A stretch of 57,675 bases of DNA, from assembly GCA_016210845.1 (NCBI GenBank), contig JACQTK010000024.1, positions 1 through 57,675 on the forward strand, read 5' to 3'. Positions 17,027 through 24,132 of the stretch are shown piece by piece; the first letter of the stretch is position 1; each line of letters begins with the position of its first letter. Source of the stretch: Acidobacteriota bacterium (GTDB lineage: Bacteria > Acidobacteriota > Vicinamibacteria > Vicinamibacterales > UBA2999). The translations under genes and the position numbers were made by a program. Under the pieces are notes generated by a model. That model did no database searches, was not told the DNA's origin, and saw nothing but the letters and a program-made list of their open reading frames with translations.

Positions 17027-18039
17027 GGTCGCTGCGGGGGCTGGTGCCGTCTCGGGTTCGGCGGGCTGTCAGCGTCCGGCTCGCGCTGCGCCTCAGCCGC
17101 CGTGTGTCCGACGAGCTGGCGGCGCTGGCCGCAAGCCGACGGCCGATCGTTGTGGGTCCCTGGCTCGGCGAGGTGGGGTACGAGCTGCTGTATTGGATTC
17201 CGTTCCTCGCCTGGTTTTCAGAACGGTTCGAGGTCGATCCGTCCCGTCTGGTCGTGCTGTCGCGGGGGGGAACCGCGTCGTGGTACGCGCCGTTCGCCGG
17301 CCACTACCGGGACGTGCTGGACTACGTGAGCCCCGAGGCGTATCGCGCGCATCATGACGCGCGCGTGCGCGAGGTCGGCGAGCAGAAGCAGACTCGCATC
17401 ACGGCGTTCGACCGGCAGGTGGTCGCGCGGGCCGCCGCCGACGCGGGCCTCGATGGCGCGGGCCTGCTTCATCCCTCGACGATGTACCGGGTATTGCAGC
17501 CGTTCTGGTGGGGGCACCTGGACGAATCGTGGGTCCACCGCCACACGCGCTACCGGCGGCACGCCGCTGCGGACCGTGCCGAGCTTCCTCAGCTTCCTGC
17601 GTCGTACTGCGCGGTGAAGTTCTATTTCAACGACTGCTTTCCGGCGACGGAGGCCAACCGGGCGTTCGTGCGGGGGGTCGTGGCGCGTCTCGCGCGGGAA
17701 GGCCCGGTGGTGTCGCTGTCGGCCGGCGCGGTGCTCGACGATCACGGCGCGTGCTCGGTGGCAGGGCACGGCGTGCTCGACCTCGCCCGCGTGGGTCCGC
17801 CCGCGCGGAATCTGCACGTCCAGAGCGCGATCGTGGCGCACGCCCGTGCGTTCGTCGGCACGTACGGCGGCTTCGCGTATCTCGCGCCGTTCTACGGCGT
17901 GCCCTCCACCGGGTACTTCGACGACGCCTCGGGCTTTGCCCCCTCGCATCTCCGGATGGCCCGATCGGCCTTCGCCTCGATCGGCGCGGGCGATCTGCTC
18001 GACGTTCGTTCGGTCTCCGATATTGACGGTAGTCGATGA
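17023..18039 (+). CDS. Family B GT-B-like protein, stand-alone copy 2
   Basis: A 338-residue protein with GTG start overlapping the NeuB stop (GTGA). The short basic N-terminus is followed by 'IVVGPWLGEVGYELLYWIPFL' from about 42, 'LVVLSRGGTASWYAPF', 'LLHPSTMYRVLQPFWWG', 'HVQSAIVAHARAFVGTYGG' and 'FAYLAPFYGVPSTGYF'. It is the shortest family B protein and shows the minimal domain (~300 residues). Its coupling to a keto-deoxy-acid synthase hints that family B proteins may use such acids as donor or acceptor; this is inference only. Confidence 0.75.
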   Translation: MRSLRGLVPSRVRRAVSVRLALRLSRRVSDELAALAASRRPIVVGPWLGEVGYELLYWIPFLAWFSERFEVDPSRLVVLSRGGTASWYAPFAGHYRDVLDYVSPEAYRAHHDARVREVGEQKQTRITAFDRQVVARAAADAGLDGAGLLHPSTMYRVLQPFWWGHLDESWVHRHTRYRRHAAADRAELPQLPASYCAVKFYFNDCFPATEANRAFVRGVVARLAREGPVVSLSAGAVLDDHGACSVAGHGVLDLARVGPPARNLHVQSAIVAHARAFVGTYGGFAYLAPFYGVPSTGYFDDASGFAPSHLRMARSAFASIGAGDLLDVRSVSDIDGSR

Positions 18040-18040
18040 C

Positions 18041-19177
18041 ATGACGCTCAGACACATCCTTGTGACCGGTGGCGCCGGATACATCGGATCCCATCTCGCG
18101 GACGCGCTCGTGGGGCGGGGGTGCCGCGTGACGGTGCTCGACAATCTCGAGCCGCAGGTTCACCGCTCGGGCACGTGGCCGTCGTACGCGAATCCGGCCG
18201 TGCGGTACGTCCGGGGCGACGTCCGCGATCGCGCAATCCTCGAGCCGCTCGTGCTCGCCTCCGACGCCGTCGTCCACTGTGCCGCGGCGGTGAGCGTCGG
18301 GCAGAGCATGTATCAGGTGGACCGATACGTGGACGTCAACACGCGCGGCACCGCGTTGCTGCTCGACATCCTGGTGAACGCGAAACACCACGTGCGCAAG
18401 GTGCTGGTCGCCTCGTCTATCGGCGTGTACGGCGAGGGCGCGTATCGCTGTCAGGCGCACGGCATGGTGGCACCGGGCATCCGGCCCGAGGCGCAGCTCG
18501 CTGCCCGCGACTGGGAGCAGCGGTGCCCGTCTTGCGGCGACCACGTCGCATCGGTGCCCACGCCCGAGGGCAAGGCGCTGTATCGCGACAACATCTATTC
18601 GATGACCAAGTACCACCAGGAGGAGATGGCGCTGCTGATCGGGCGGACCTACGGCATCCCGGTCGTGGCGCCGCGCTTCTTCAACGTCTACGGGCCGCGC
18701 CAGAGCCTGAGCAACCCGTACGCGGGCATCGTGGCCATCTGGCTCAGCCGGCTGCTGACGGGCAAGCAGCCGATCGTCTTCGAGGACGGCGGCCAGCTGC
18801 GGGACTTCGTGTCGGTCCACGACGTCGTGGAGTGTCTGGTGCTCATGCTGGAGAACGCGGGGGCGGACTTCCTGCCGGTGAACGTCGGATCCGGGCAGGC
18901 GATTCCGATCCTGGAGATCGCCCGTCTGCTGGCGCGGCTGCTCGGCGTGCCGGTCGAGCCGCTCGTGGCTCAGCGGGGCCGCAAGTTCGACATCAGACAC
19001 AACACGGCCGACATCACACGGGCACGCGAGGCCCTGGGGTTCGAGCCGCGCGTCTCGCTGGAGCACGGGTTCGCAGAGCTGATCGAGTGGGCGCGATCGA
19101 CACCCGACGTGGCGGTCGACTATTTCGACCAGGCGCTCGAGGAGCTGGAGCAGAAGGGGCTGCTCGTCAAATCGTGA
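18041..19177 (+). CDS. NAD-dependent sugar-nucleotide epimerase, dTDP-L-rhamnose 4-epimerase-like
   Basis: A 378-residue extended SDR. 'GGAGYIG' (10-16) binds NAD, and Y186-x3-K190 (YSMTK) is the catalytic pair. A characteristic insertion carries a four-ligand zinc-like cluster: C137-x2-H140 ... C162-x2-C165 ('CPSCG'). This insertion, with 'PRFFNVYGPRQSLSNPYAGI', is typical of dTDP-L-rhamnose 4-epimerases (producing dTDP-6-deoxy-L-talose) rather than of UDP-glucose epimerases. The ATG follows the previous stop by 1 nt. The TGA overlaps the GTG start of the cytidylyltransferase. Substrate assignment is moderately sure. Confidence 0.8.
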   Translation: MTLRHILVTGGAGYIGSHLADALVGRGCRVTVLDNLEPQVHRSGTWPSYANPAVRYVRGDVRDRAILEPLVLASDAVVHCAAAVSVGQSMYQVDRYVDVNTRGTALLLDILVNAKHHVRKVLVASSIGVYGEGAYRCQAHGMVAPGIRPEAQLAARDWEQRCPSCGDHVASVPTPEGKALYRDNIYSMTKYHQEEMALLIGRTYGIPVVAPRFFNVYGPRQSLSNPYAGIVAIWLSRLLTGKQPIVFEDGGQLRDFVSVHDVVECLVLMLENAGADFLPVNVGSGQAIPILEIARLLARLLGVPVEPLVAQRGRKFDIRHNTADITRAREALGFEPRVSLEHGFAELIEWARSTPDVAVDYFDQALEELEQKGLLVKS

Positions 19178-19638
19178 TCCTCGAGTTCGATGAGCTGAAG
19201 GACTACCGCGGCCGCGTCGCCATGGTGGACGGGGCCTTCGACCCGCTGCACCGCGGTCACATCGAATACTTCCGCGCCGCGTGCGAAGCCGTCGACGTGC
19301 CGCTGCTGTGCAACGTCGCCTCGGACCGGTACGTGCGGACCAAGCATCCGCCGCTGCTGCCCGAGGAGCAGCGCGCGGCGATCGTCGACGCCGTCCGGTA
19401 CATCTCCTACACCCACATCAACCGCGTCGACACCGAGACGATCCTCCGCGAGCTGAGGCCGAAGTACTACGTGAAGGGGAAGGACTGGGACGGCCGGCTG
19501 CCTCCGGAGCAGGTGCGCATCTGCGCCGAGCTCGGCATTGGCCTCGTCTATCTGGACACCGTGTTCGACTCGTCCACGCGCATCCTCGAGCAGTTCCTCT
19601 CGGCGTACAGAGGGAACCAGCCAAGGGGCTGTCCTTGA
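19174..19638 (+). CDS. Cytidylyltransferase-like nucleotidyltransferase (RfaE2/TagD fold)
   Basis: A 154-residue protein with GTG start overlapping the upstream stop. 'VDGAFDPLHRGHIEYF' contains the HxGH motif (HRGH) of the cytidylyl/adenylyltransferase family; 'YYVKGKDWDG' and 'STRILEQF' (ISSTxI-like motif) complete the active site. The family activates a sugar- or polyol-phosphate with CTP or ATP, as HldE/RfaE2 does for heptose-1-phosphate. No heptose kinase or epimerase is seen nearby. The C-terminal tail (GNQPRGCP) and the TGA are read from repeat R2, so the original C-terminus has been replaced or extended. Confidence 0.8.
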   Translation: MILEFDELKDYRGRVAMVDGAFDPLHRGHIEYFRAACEAVDVPLLCNVASDRYVRTKHPPLLPEEQRAAIVDAVRYISYTHINRVDTETILRELRPKYYVKGKDWDGRLPPEQVRICAELGIGLVYLDTVFDSSTRILEQFLSAYRGNQPRGCP

Positions 19639-19702
19639 TACCCCCGGTGGCACCCCCTGGCTGGTTGGCCAGTATTTGGGTGGCGCGCTTCGCGCGCCTG
19701 GG
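19616..19702. repeat. R2 composite element, copy c (partial, reverse)
   Basis: ACCAGCCAAGGGG (19616-19628) pairs with CCCCCTGGCTGGTT (19654-19666); then GGCCAGTATTTGG and GGCGCGCTTCGCGCGCC. The CCGCATAGCGGTCC part is missing. The upstream gene stops inside the first loop (TGA at 19636). It ends 6 nt before the next ATG. Confidence 0.75.
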
Positions 19703-19708
19703 CACACG

Positions 19709-20395
19709 ATGAACATCACGGAGTTCGAGCAGGCGATCCTGAATCAGCAGTCGGTGGAATCCGGGCACTACGACACCGAGTACTGGACCGGCGACTGGCG
19801 GGCGGACGGCAACAACTACAACCTCGAGACCAGGAGGCGGATCGAGGCCAGGAACCCGGCGCTCATCAAGAACGTCTTCCACCCACGGCGTGCGCTGGAT
19901 CTCGGCTGTGGGCCAGGGGCGCTGATGCATCTGCTGTGGGAGCTGGGCGTCGTCGCCGACGGCATCGACTTCGCCGAGTCCAGCGTACGCCTGGCCACTC
20001 CAGAGGTCCGCGACCGTATCACCGTGGGACAGGTCACGGATCCGACGCTCAAGCCGGCCGGTGCCTACGACCTGGTCATCTGCCGCGAGGTGCTGGAGCA
20101 CCTCACGGTGCTCCAGGTGCGGCAGGCGGTGGCCAACATGGTGCGGATGACGTCGAGGTTCATCTACGTGACGACGCGCTTCCACCCGCGGCCGGCGAGC
20201 CTGCTCGACTTCACGACCCAGTTCGACGTGGATCCGACGCACATCACGCTGCTCAACAAGGACCTTCTGCGGCTGATGTTCGTCCTCGACGGCTGCCGAT
20301 CGCGGCCGGACCTGGAGGCCCAAATGGACTGGGGCCACAAGGGGCGTGTGCTGGTGCTGGAAAAGCTTTCAGCCCAGCCAAGGGCTCGCCGTTGA
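19709..20395 (+). CDS. Class I SAM-dependent methyltransferase
   Basis: A 228-residue protein: 'ALDLGCGPGALMHLL' (motif I, about 61-75), 'ADGIDFAES' (motif II), 'YDLVICREVLEHL' (motif IV/V). 'GHYDTEYWTGDW' at the N-terminus is typical of glycan-locus methyltransferases of the Methyltransf_11/23 type. The acceptor is unknown. It has the same start and end context as its neighbours: R2 copy c ends just before its ATG, and its last residues (AQPRARR) and TGA come from R2 copy d. No obvious Shine-Dalgarno is visible outside the repeat. Confidence 0.85.
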   Translation: MNITEFEQAILNQQSVESGHYDTEYWTGDWRADGNNYNLETRRRIEARNPALIKNVFHPRRALDLGCGPGALMHLLWELGVVADGIDFAESSVRLATPEVRDRITVGQVTDPTLKPAGAYDLVICREVLEHLTVLQVRQAVANMVRMTSRFIYVTTRFHPRPASLLDFTTQFDVDPTHITLLNKDLLRLMFVLDGCRSRPDLEAQMDWGHKGRVLVLEKLSAQPRARR

Positions 20396-20585
20396 TATCC
20401 GTGCGTGCGGAACCTCGCCCTTGGACCGCTATGCGGCCCCCAACGGGAATCCCGTATCCGCTGCCGCTCCGCATAGCGGTCCTCTAGGCGCGCGGCGCGC
20501 GCCAAGTAGATACTGGCAACCAGCCAAGGGCTCGATGTCATGAACATGAACAAGAACACATCAGGGGCGAGCCCTTGGCTGGTTC
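20374..20585. repeat. R2 composite element, copy d (forward, with an extra partial hairpin)
   Basis: CCAGCCAAGGGCTCG, a loop with TTGATATCC, CTCGCCCTTGG, then GGACCGCTATGCGG paired with CCGCATAGCGGTCC, TAGGCGCGC-GGC-GCGCGCC, ATACTGGCA, and a full ACCAGCCAAGGGCTCG / CGAGCCCTTGGCTGGTT hairpin. It overlaps the last codons of the methyltransferase gene and the first codons of the aminotransferase gene (whose ATG is in the last loop). Confidence 0.9.
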
Positions 20586-21691
20586 CTTCCATCGACCTCC
20601 AGGCGCAGTACCGCAGCCTCAAGCCCGAGATCGACGCGGCCGTTGCGCGCGTGATCGAGGGGGGGGTGTACGTGCTCGGCCCCTTCGTCGAGCAGTTCGA
20701 GGCCGACCTTGCCCGATACTGCGGCGTCCGGCACGCAGTCGCGACCAATTCCGGGACCAGCGCGCTGCACCTCTCGCTGCTGGCCGCTGGCGTCGGCGCG
20801 GGGGACGAGGTCATCACGGTGCCGTTCACGTTCGTCGCCACCGTGTCCGCCGTGCTCTACGTCGGCGCGCGGCCGGTGTTCGTGGACATCGAGCCCGACT
20901 ATCACTGTCTGGACGTGACGAAGGTCGAGGCGGCCCTCACCCCGCGGACGCGTGCGATTGTGCCGGTGCATCTGTATGGGCAGACAATCGACATGGAGCC
21001 GCTGCTCGAGATCGCACGCCGCCATCGGCTGGTCGTGATCGAGGACGCCTGCCAGGCGCACGGCGCCGAGGATCGCGGTCGGCGTGCGGGATCGATGGGC
21101 GACATCGGGTGCTTCAGCTTCTACCCCGCCAAGAATCTGGGCGCGTTCGGAGAGGGCGGCGCGGCCGTCACCGACAATCCGCAGTGCGCCGAGACGATGA
21201 GGCTGCTGCGAAGCTGGGGAGAGAAGACGCGGTACGAGCATACGCTCAAGGGGTTCAACTATCGGATGGACGCCATCCAGGGTGCCGTCCTCGGGGTGAA
21301 GTTGAGGCACCTGAACGCGTGGACGGACGCCCGCCGCCGACATGCGGCGACGTATCGACGGCTGCTGGCGGATACGCCTGCGCGTGCCCCGATGGAGCGG
21401 CCAGGATCGCGCCACGTGTACACCGTGTACGCCGTGCGGCTCGCGCAGCGCGACGTGTGGCGCGCGCGCCTCCGCGAGGCGCAGATCGAGACGGGCGTCC
21501 ACTATCCGATTCCGGTCCACCTTCAGCCTGCGTATCGCGACCTCGGCTATGCCGAGGGCGACTTTCCGGTGTCCGAGGCGGCGGCGCGCGAGGTGCTGTC
21601 GCTCCCGCTGTTCCCGGAGATGACCGACGGGCAGATCGAGGAGGTGGCCCGGGCGCTCCAGATTCCCGTGGCCGCGAAGGCGGACGCGTAA
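20540..21691 (+). CDS. DegT/DnrJ/EryC1-family PLP-dependent sugar aminotransferase
   Basis: A 383-residue enzyme that transfers an amino group to a nucleotide-linked keto sugar. The PLP lysine is K198 in 'FYPAKNLGAFGEGG'; D169 in 'VIEDACQAHGA' contacts the pyridine ring; 'SGTSALHLSL' binds phosphate. Relatives begin at about 'IPFVDLKAQY', equal to 'VPSIDLQAQY' (15-24) here. The first 14 residues (MNMNKNTSGASPWL) are translated from repeat R2, whose hairpin loop supplies the ATG. Together with the deacetylase and formyltransferase it implies amino sugars in the glycan. A 78-bp gap with a promoter-like TAGAAT follows. Confidence 0.9.
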   Translation: MNMNKNTSGASPWLVPSIDLQAQYRSLKPEIDAAVARVIEGGVYVLGPFVEQFEADLARYCGVRHAVATNSGTSALHLSLLAAGVGAGDEVITVPFTFVATVSAVLYVGARPVFVDIEPDYHCLDVTKVEAALTPRTRAIVPVHLYGQTIDMEPLLEIARRHRLVVIEDACQAHGAEDRGRRAGSMGDIGCFSFYPAKNLGAFGEGGAAVTDNPQCAETMRLLRSWGEKTRYEHTLKGFNYRMDAIQGAVLGVKLRHLNAWTDARRRHAATYRRLLADTPARAPMERPGSRHVYTVYAVRLAQRDVWRARLREAQIETGVHYPIPVHLQPAYRDLGYAEGDFPVSEAAAREVLSLPLFPEMTDGQIEEVARALQIPVAAKADA

Positions 21692-21736
21692 GTTCTTCGC
21701 CAATCGAGAGATAGCCAGTCGCCCGGCGACGTGCGA

Positions 21737-21742
21737 TAGAAT
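21737..21742 (+). promoter_or_regulatory. Candidate -10 box (TAGAAT)
   Basis: TAGAAT lies in the 78-bp gap before the gene at 21770. The predicted start of transcription near 21749 would give a ~20-nt leader containing GAGG, 4 nt before the ATG. No convincing -35 hexamer is seen. It may start a second transcription unit inside the glycan locus. Confidence 0.4.
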
Positions 21743-21769
21743 GGCGGCTTCCCTTATGTCCGAGGCCTG

Positions 21770-22693
21770 ATGATCGACTGCATCGCGGGATATCACCTCA
21801 ACCCGTGGACCTGTGGCATCGCCAAATTCAACGGCATCCTCGCGCAGCACCTGGACGTGCCCGTGGTCAGGTTCGGATCCGACGCGCAACGGTCGTACCG
21901 GCATCCGCTGCTGTCGATCAAGGTCGTGGAGTTCGCGCCTGAGGACGCGCGGGCGCTCGATGACTGGGTCGTCGATCACCGGGGGCAGTTCGATCTCTTC
22001 CTGCACGGGTACGACGGCGCCGATATCGAGCGGCGGGCGATTGCCGCGGCGGGGCGCGTCTACGGCGTCAACCGTGAGATCGCCCAGGCCGTAGCGCCGT
22101 CGCGCCCCGACCTCGTCGAGGTCTTCTGCCCGGGAATGCTCGTCAACCCGCAGCGCGTCCACCGGACGGAGCTGTCCGTGTTCACCTTCGGCATGGCGCA
22201 CAAGATTCGCGTGCCGCTCTATCGCCGCTTGCGGGACCTGCTCGAGGCGACGGGCAAGAGCTATTCGGTGTTCGTCTCGACCGCCCTGCACGAGAATACG
22301 AGCTTCGACGACTCGTTCGTCGTCCGGTTCGAGGAGCTGCAGGGGATCTTCAACGGTCAGGTGTACTTCATGGGCTACCTGTCGGACACAGCCGTCTTCA
22401 ACCACCTGGTCGAGTGCACGTTTCTCGCGGCGTTCTTCGAGAAGGGGCTGCGGGCGAACAACACCACGGTCAACGCCGCCATGGAGTGCGGCTGCGCGGT
22501 GATCACGAACCTCGACGCGCACTCGCCCGCGGGTCTCGTGCACATGAAGAACGTGATCGACATCAACGCCTGCGACCGCCTGCCCGACCTCGAGCAGGCC
22601 GGCCGGATCGGGCGCGCGGCGCGAGAGCTGGCGCGCGCCGAGTACGGCTGGGATCAGCTGGTGGCGCAGCTGCGGTCCGTCGTACGGACATAG
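21770..22693 (+). CDS. Putative GT-B-like glycosyltransferase of unknown specificity
   Basis: A 307-residue protein without recognisable domain signature strong enough to name. Visible features: an N-terminal Cys-containing strand (MIDCIAGYHLNPWTCGIAKFN) similar to the acceptor loop of GT-B enzymes ('GIAKFN' like 'GIGRY'), a central 'VFTFGMAHKIRVPLYRRL' strand, and a C-terminal 'NNTTVNAAMECGCAVITNLDAHSP' segment resembling the 'E.M..G.PVI....' donor-binding region of GT4-like folds. Those features support a retaining-type transferase, but the usual E-x7-E motif is not evident. The ATG has GAGG 4 nt upstream. It is followed by the largest R1 array. Confidence 0.55.
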   Translation: MIDCIAGYHLNPWTCGIAKFNGILAQHLDVPVVRFGSDAQRSYRHPLLSIKVVEFAPEDARALDDWVVDHRGQFDLFLHGYDGADIERRAIAAAGRVYGVNREIAQAVAPSRPDLVEVFCPGMLVNPQRVHRTELSVFTFGMAHKIRVPLYRRLRDLLEATGKSYSVFVSTALHENTSFDDSFVVRFEELQGIFNGQVYFMGYLSDTAVFNHLVECTFLAAFFEKGLRANNTTVNAAMECGCAVITNLDAHSPAGLVHMKNVIDINACDRLPDLEQAGRIGRAARELARAEYGWDQLVAQLRSVVRT

Positions 22694-22695
22694 GA

Positions 22696-22858
22696 GTCGC
22701 GCAGGGCTGGAGCTGTCGCGCAGGGCTGGAGCTGTCGCGCAGGCTAAAGCTGTCGCGCAGGCTAAAGCTGTCGCGCAGGCTAAAGCCTGCGCTCTACAGG
22801 GGGACGGGGACATGGACACCTTCACCTGTAGAGCGGGGGCTTCAGCCCCCGCGATCGG
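22696..22858. repeat. R1 REPIN-like element, copy b, with tandemly amplified arm
   Basis: Five tandem 18-19-bp units beginning GTCGCGCAGG (GTCGCGCAGGGCTGGAGCT twice, then GTCGCGCAGGCTAAAGCT variants) lead into GCAGGCTAAAGCCTGC, GCTCTACAGG, a 24-nt centre, CCTGTAGAGC and a GGGGGCTTCAGCCCCC hairpin. It fills the whole gap and abuts the start region of the next gene. Confidence 0.9.
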
Positions 22859-23950
22859 ATGGGAGAGATCGAATTGGCAGCGACATTGACCATCGGCAAT
22901 CGCGAGATCGGCGATCACTCGCCGTGCTACGTCATCGCGGAAATCGGCCACAACCATCAGGGGAGCCTCGAGAAGGCGCGCGAGCTGTTCCGCGAGGCCA
23001 AGCTGGCCGGCGCGCACGCCGTCAAGCTGCAGAAGCGCGACAACAAGGGGTTGTACACGGGCGCCGCGTACCACAGGCCGTACGACAACGAGAACAGCTT
23101 CGGGGCCACCTACGGCGAGCACCGCGAGTTCCTCGAATTCGGCCTCTCGGAGTACCGTGCGCTGCAGGCGTACGCGCGTGAGCTGGGCGTGGACTTCTTT
23201 TCCACCGCCTTTGACCTCGCGAGCGCCGATTTCCTCGAGGCGCTCGATGTCCCCGCCTACAAGATCGCGTCGGGGGACCTGAAGAGCACGCCGCTGCTGA
23301 GGCACGTCGCCGGGTTCGGCAAGCCCATGATTCTCTCGACCGGCGGCGCCCTGCTCGACGACGTGCGGCGCGCGTACGACGCGGTGATGCCGATCAACCC
23401 GCGGCTGGCCATCCTGCAGTGCACGGCCGGCTATCCCGCGGCCTTCGAGGAGCTGGACCTCCGGGTGATCGCCACGTACCGGGAGCAGTTCCCCGACGCC
23501 GTCATCGGCTTTTCGAGCCACGACAACGGCATCGCCATGCCCCTGGCCGCCTACATGCTGGGCGCGCGGATCGTAGAGAAGCACTTCACGCTCAACCGCG
23601 CCATGAAGGGGACGGATCACGCCTTCTCGCTCGAGCCGCTGGGCCTGCGCAAGATGGTCCGCGACCTGGAGCGCACCTACAAAGCGCTCGGCGACGGCGT
23701 GAAGAAGGTGTACGAGAGCGAGAAGGCGCCGATCGTCAAGATGGGAAAGAGCCTCGTCATCGTGCGGGATCTGCCCGCGGGTCACGTGCTCGGCCCGGGC
23801 GACGTCGTCATGAAGTCGCCCGGCGGCGGCCTCCCCCCGTACGAGCTCGAGCGCGTGCTCGGGCGGGTCACGCTCCGGGAGCTCTACGAGGACGATTTCC
23901 TCTCGTACGACGTGCTCGCAGAGCCGAAAGCGGAATTCGCCCGTTCGTGA
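22859..23950 (+). CDS. NeuB-type N-acetylneuraminate/legionaminate/pseudaminate synthase with SAF domain, copy 2
   Basis: A 363-residue PEP-dependent synthase with canonical motifs: 'VIAEIGHNHQGSLEKAREL', 'AVKLQKRDN', 'FDLASADFLEALDVPAYKIASGD', 'MILSTGG', 'GFSSHD' and 'IVEKHFTLNRAMKGTDHAFSLEP'; the C-terminal SAF domain is 'VRDLPAGHVLGPGDVVMKSPGGGLPP'. The GTDHAFSLEP segment is typical of sialic/legionaminic-type synthases. The ATG at 22859 sits on the edge of repeat R1; a TTG at 22874 is preceded by GGGAGAG at a 7-nt spacing and may be the true start. The SDR, aldehyde dehydrogenase and CMP-sugar synthetase that follow probably belong to the same pathway. Confidence 0.9.
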   Translation: MGEIELAATLTIGNREIGDHSPCYVIAEIGHNHQGSLEKARELFREAKLAGAHAVKLQKRDNKGLYTGAAYHRPYDNENSFGATYGEHREFLEFGLSEYRALQAYARELGVDFFSTAFDLASADFLEALDVPAYKIASGDLKSTPLLRHVAGFGKPMILSTGGALLDDVRRAYDAVMPINPRLAILQCTAGYPAAFEELDLRVIATYREQFPDAVIGFSSHDNGIAMPLAAYMLGARIVEKHFTLNRAMKGTDHAFSLEPLGLRKMVRDLERTYKALGDGVKKVYESEKAPIVKMGKSLVIVRDLPAGHVLGPGDVVMKSPGGGLPPYELERVLGRVTLRELYEDDFLSYDVLAEPKAEFARS

Positions 23951-23955
23951 GCGCC

Positions 23956-24132
23956 GGGACCGCTATACGGCTCGTTGCGAGGATTCTGGGCTCGTTGTCA
24001 CGCGTGATTGACTGTCGTATAGCCGTCCCAGGCGCGCGGAGCGCGCCAAGAGAGACTGGAAACCAGCCTGGGGCTCCATCATGAGCGTAGGGCATTCGCG
24101 TGTTCTCGCCAGCGGAGCTGAGGGCTGGTTCC
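23956..24132. repeat. R2 composite element, copy e (forward)
   Basis: GGACCGCTATACGGC with a partly matching GTCGTATAGCCGTCC, then GGCGCGCGGAGCGCGCC, a GAGACTGGAA variant of ATACTGGCA, and a degenerate last hairpin ACCAGCCTGGGGCTC / GAGCTGAGGGCTGGTTCC whose loop holds the ATG of the SDR gene. The GCATAGC/GTATAGC difference from copies a, b and d is paired across the stem in copy f. Confidence 0.75.

Noticed and set aside
22696..22800. CRISPR-like tandem array
   Set aside because: Units are 18-19 bp, adjacent, without unique spacers and no cas genes; it is an amplified R1 arm.
20561..23785. Minus-strand open frame of more than 1000 codons covering the aminotransferase to NeuB region
   Set aside because: It spans three well supported plus-strand genes and the R1 tandem array, and has low-complexity composition with no domain.
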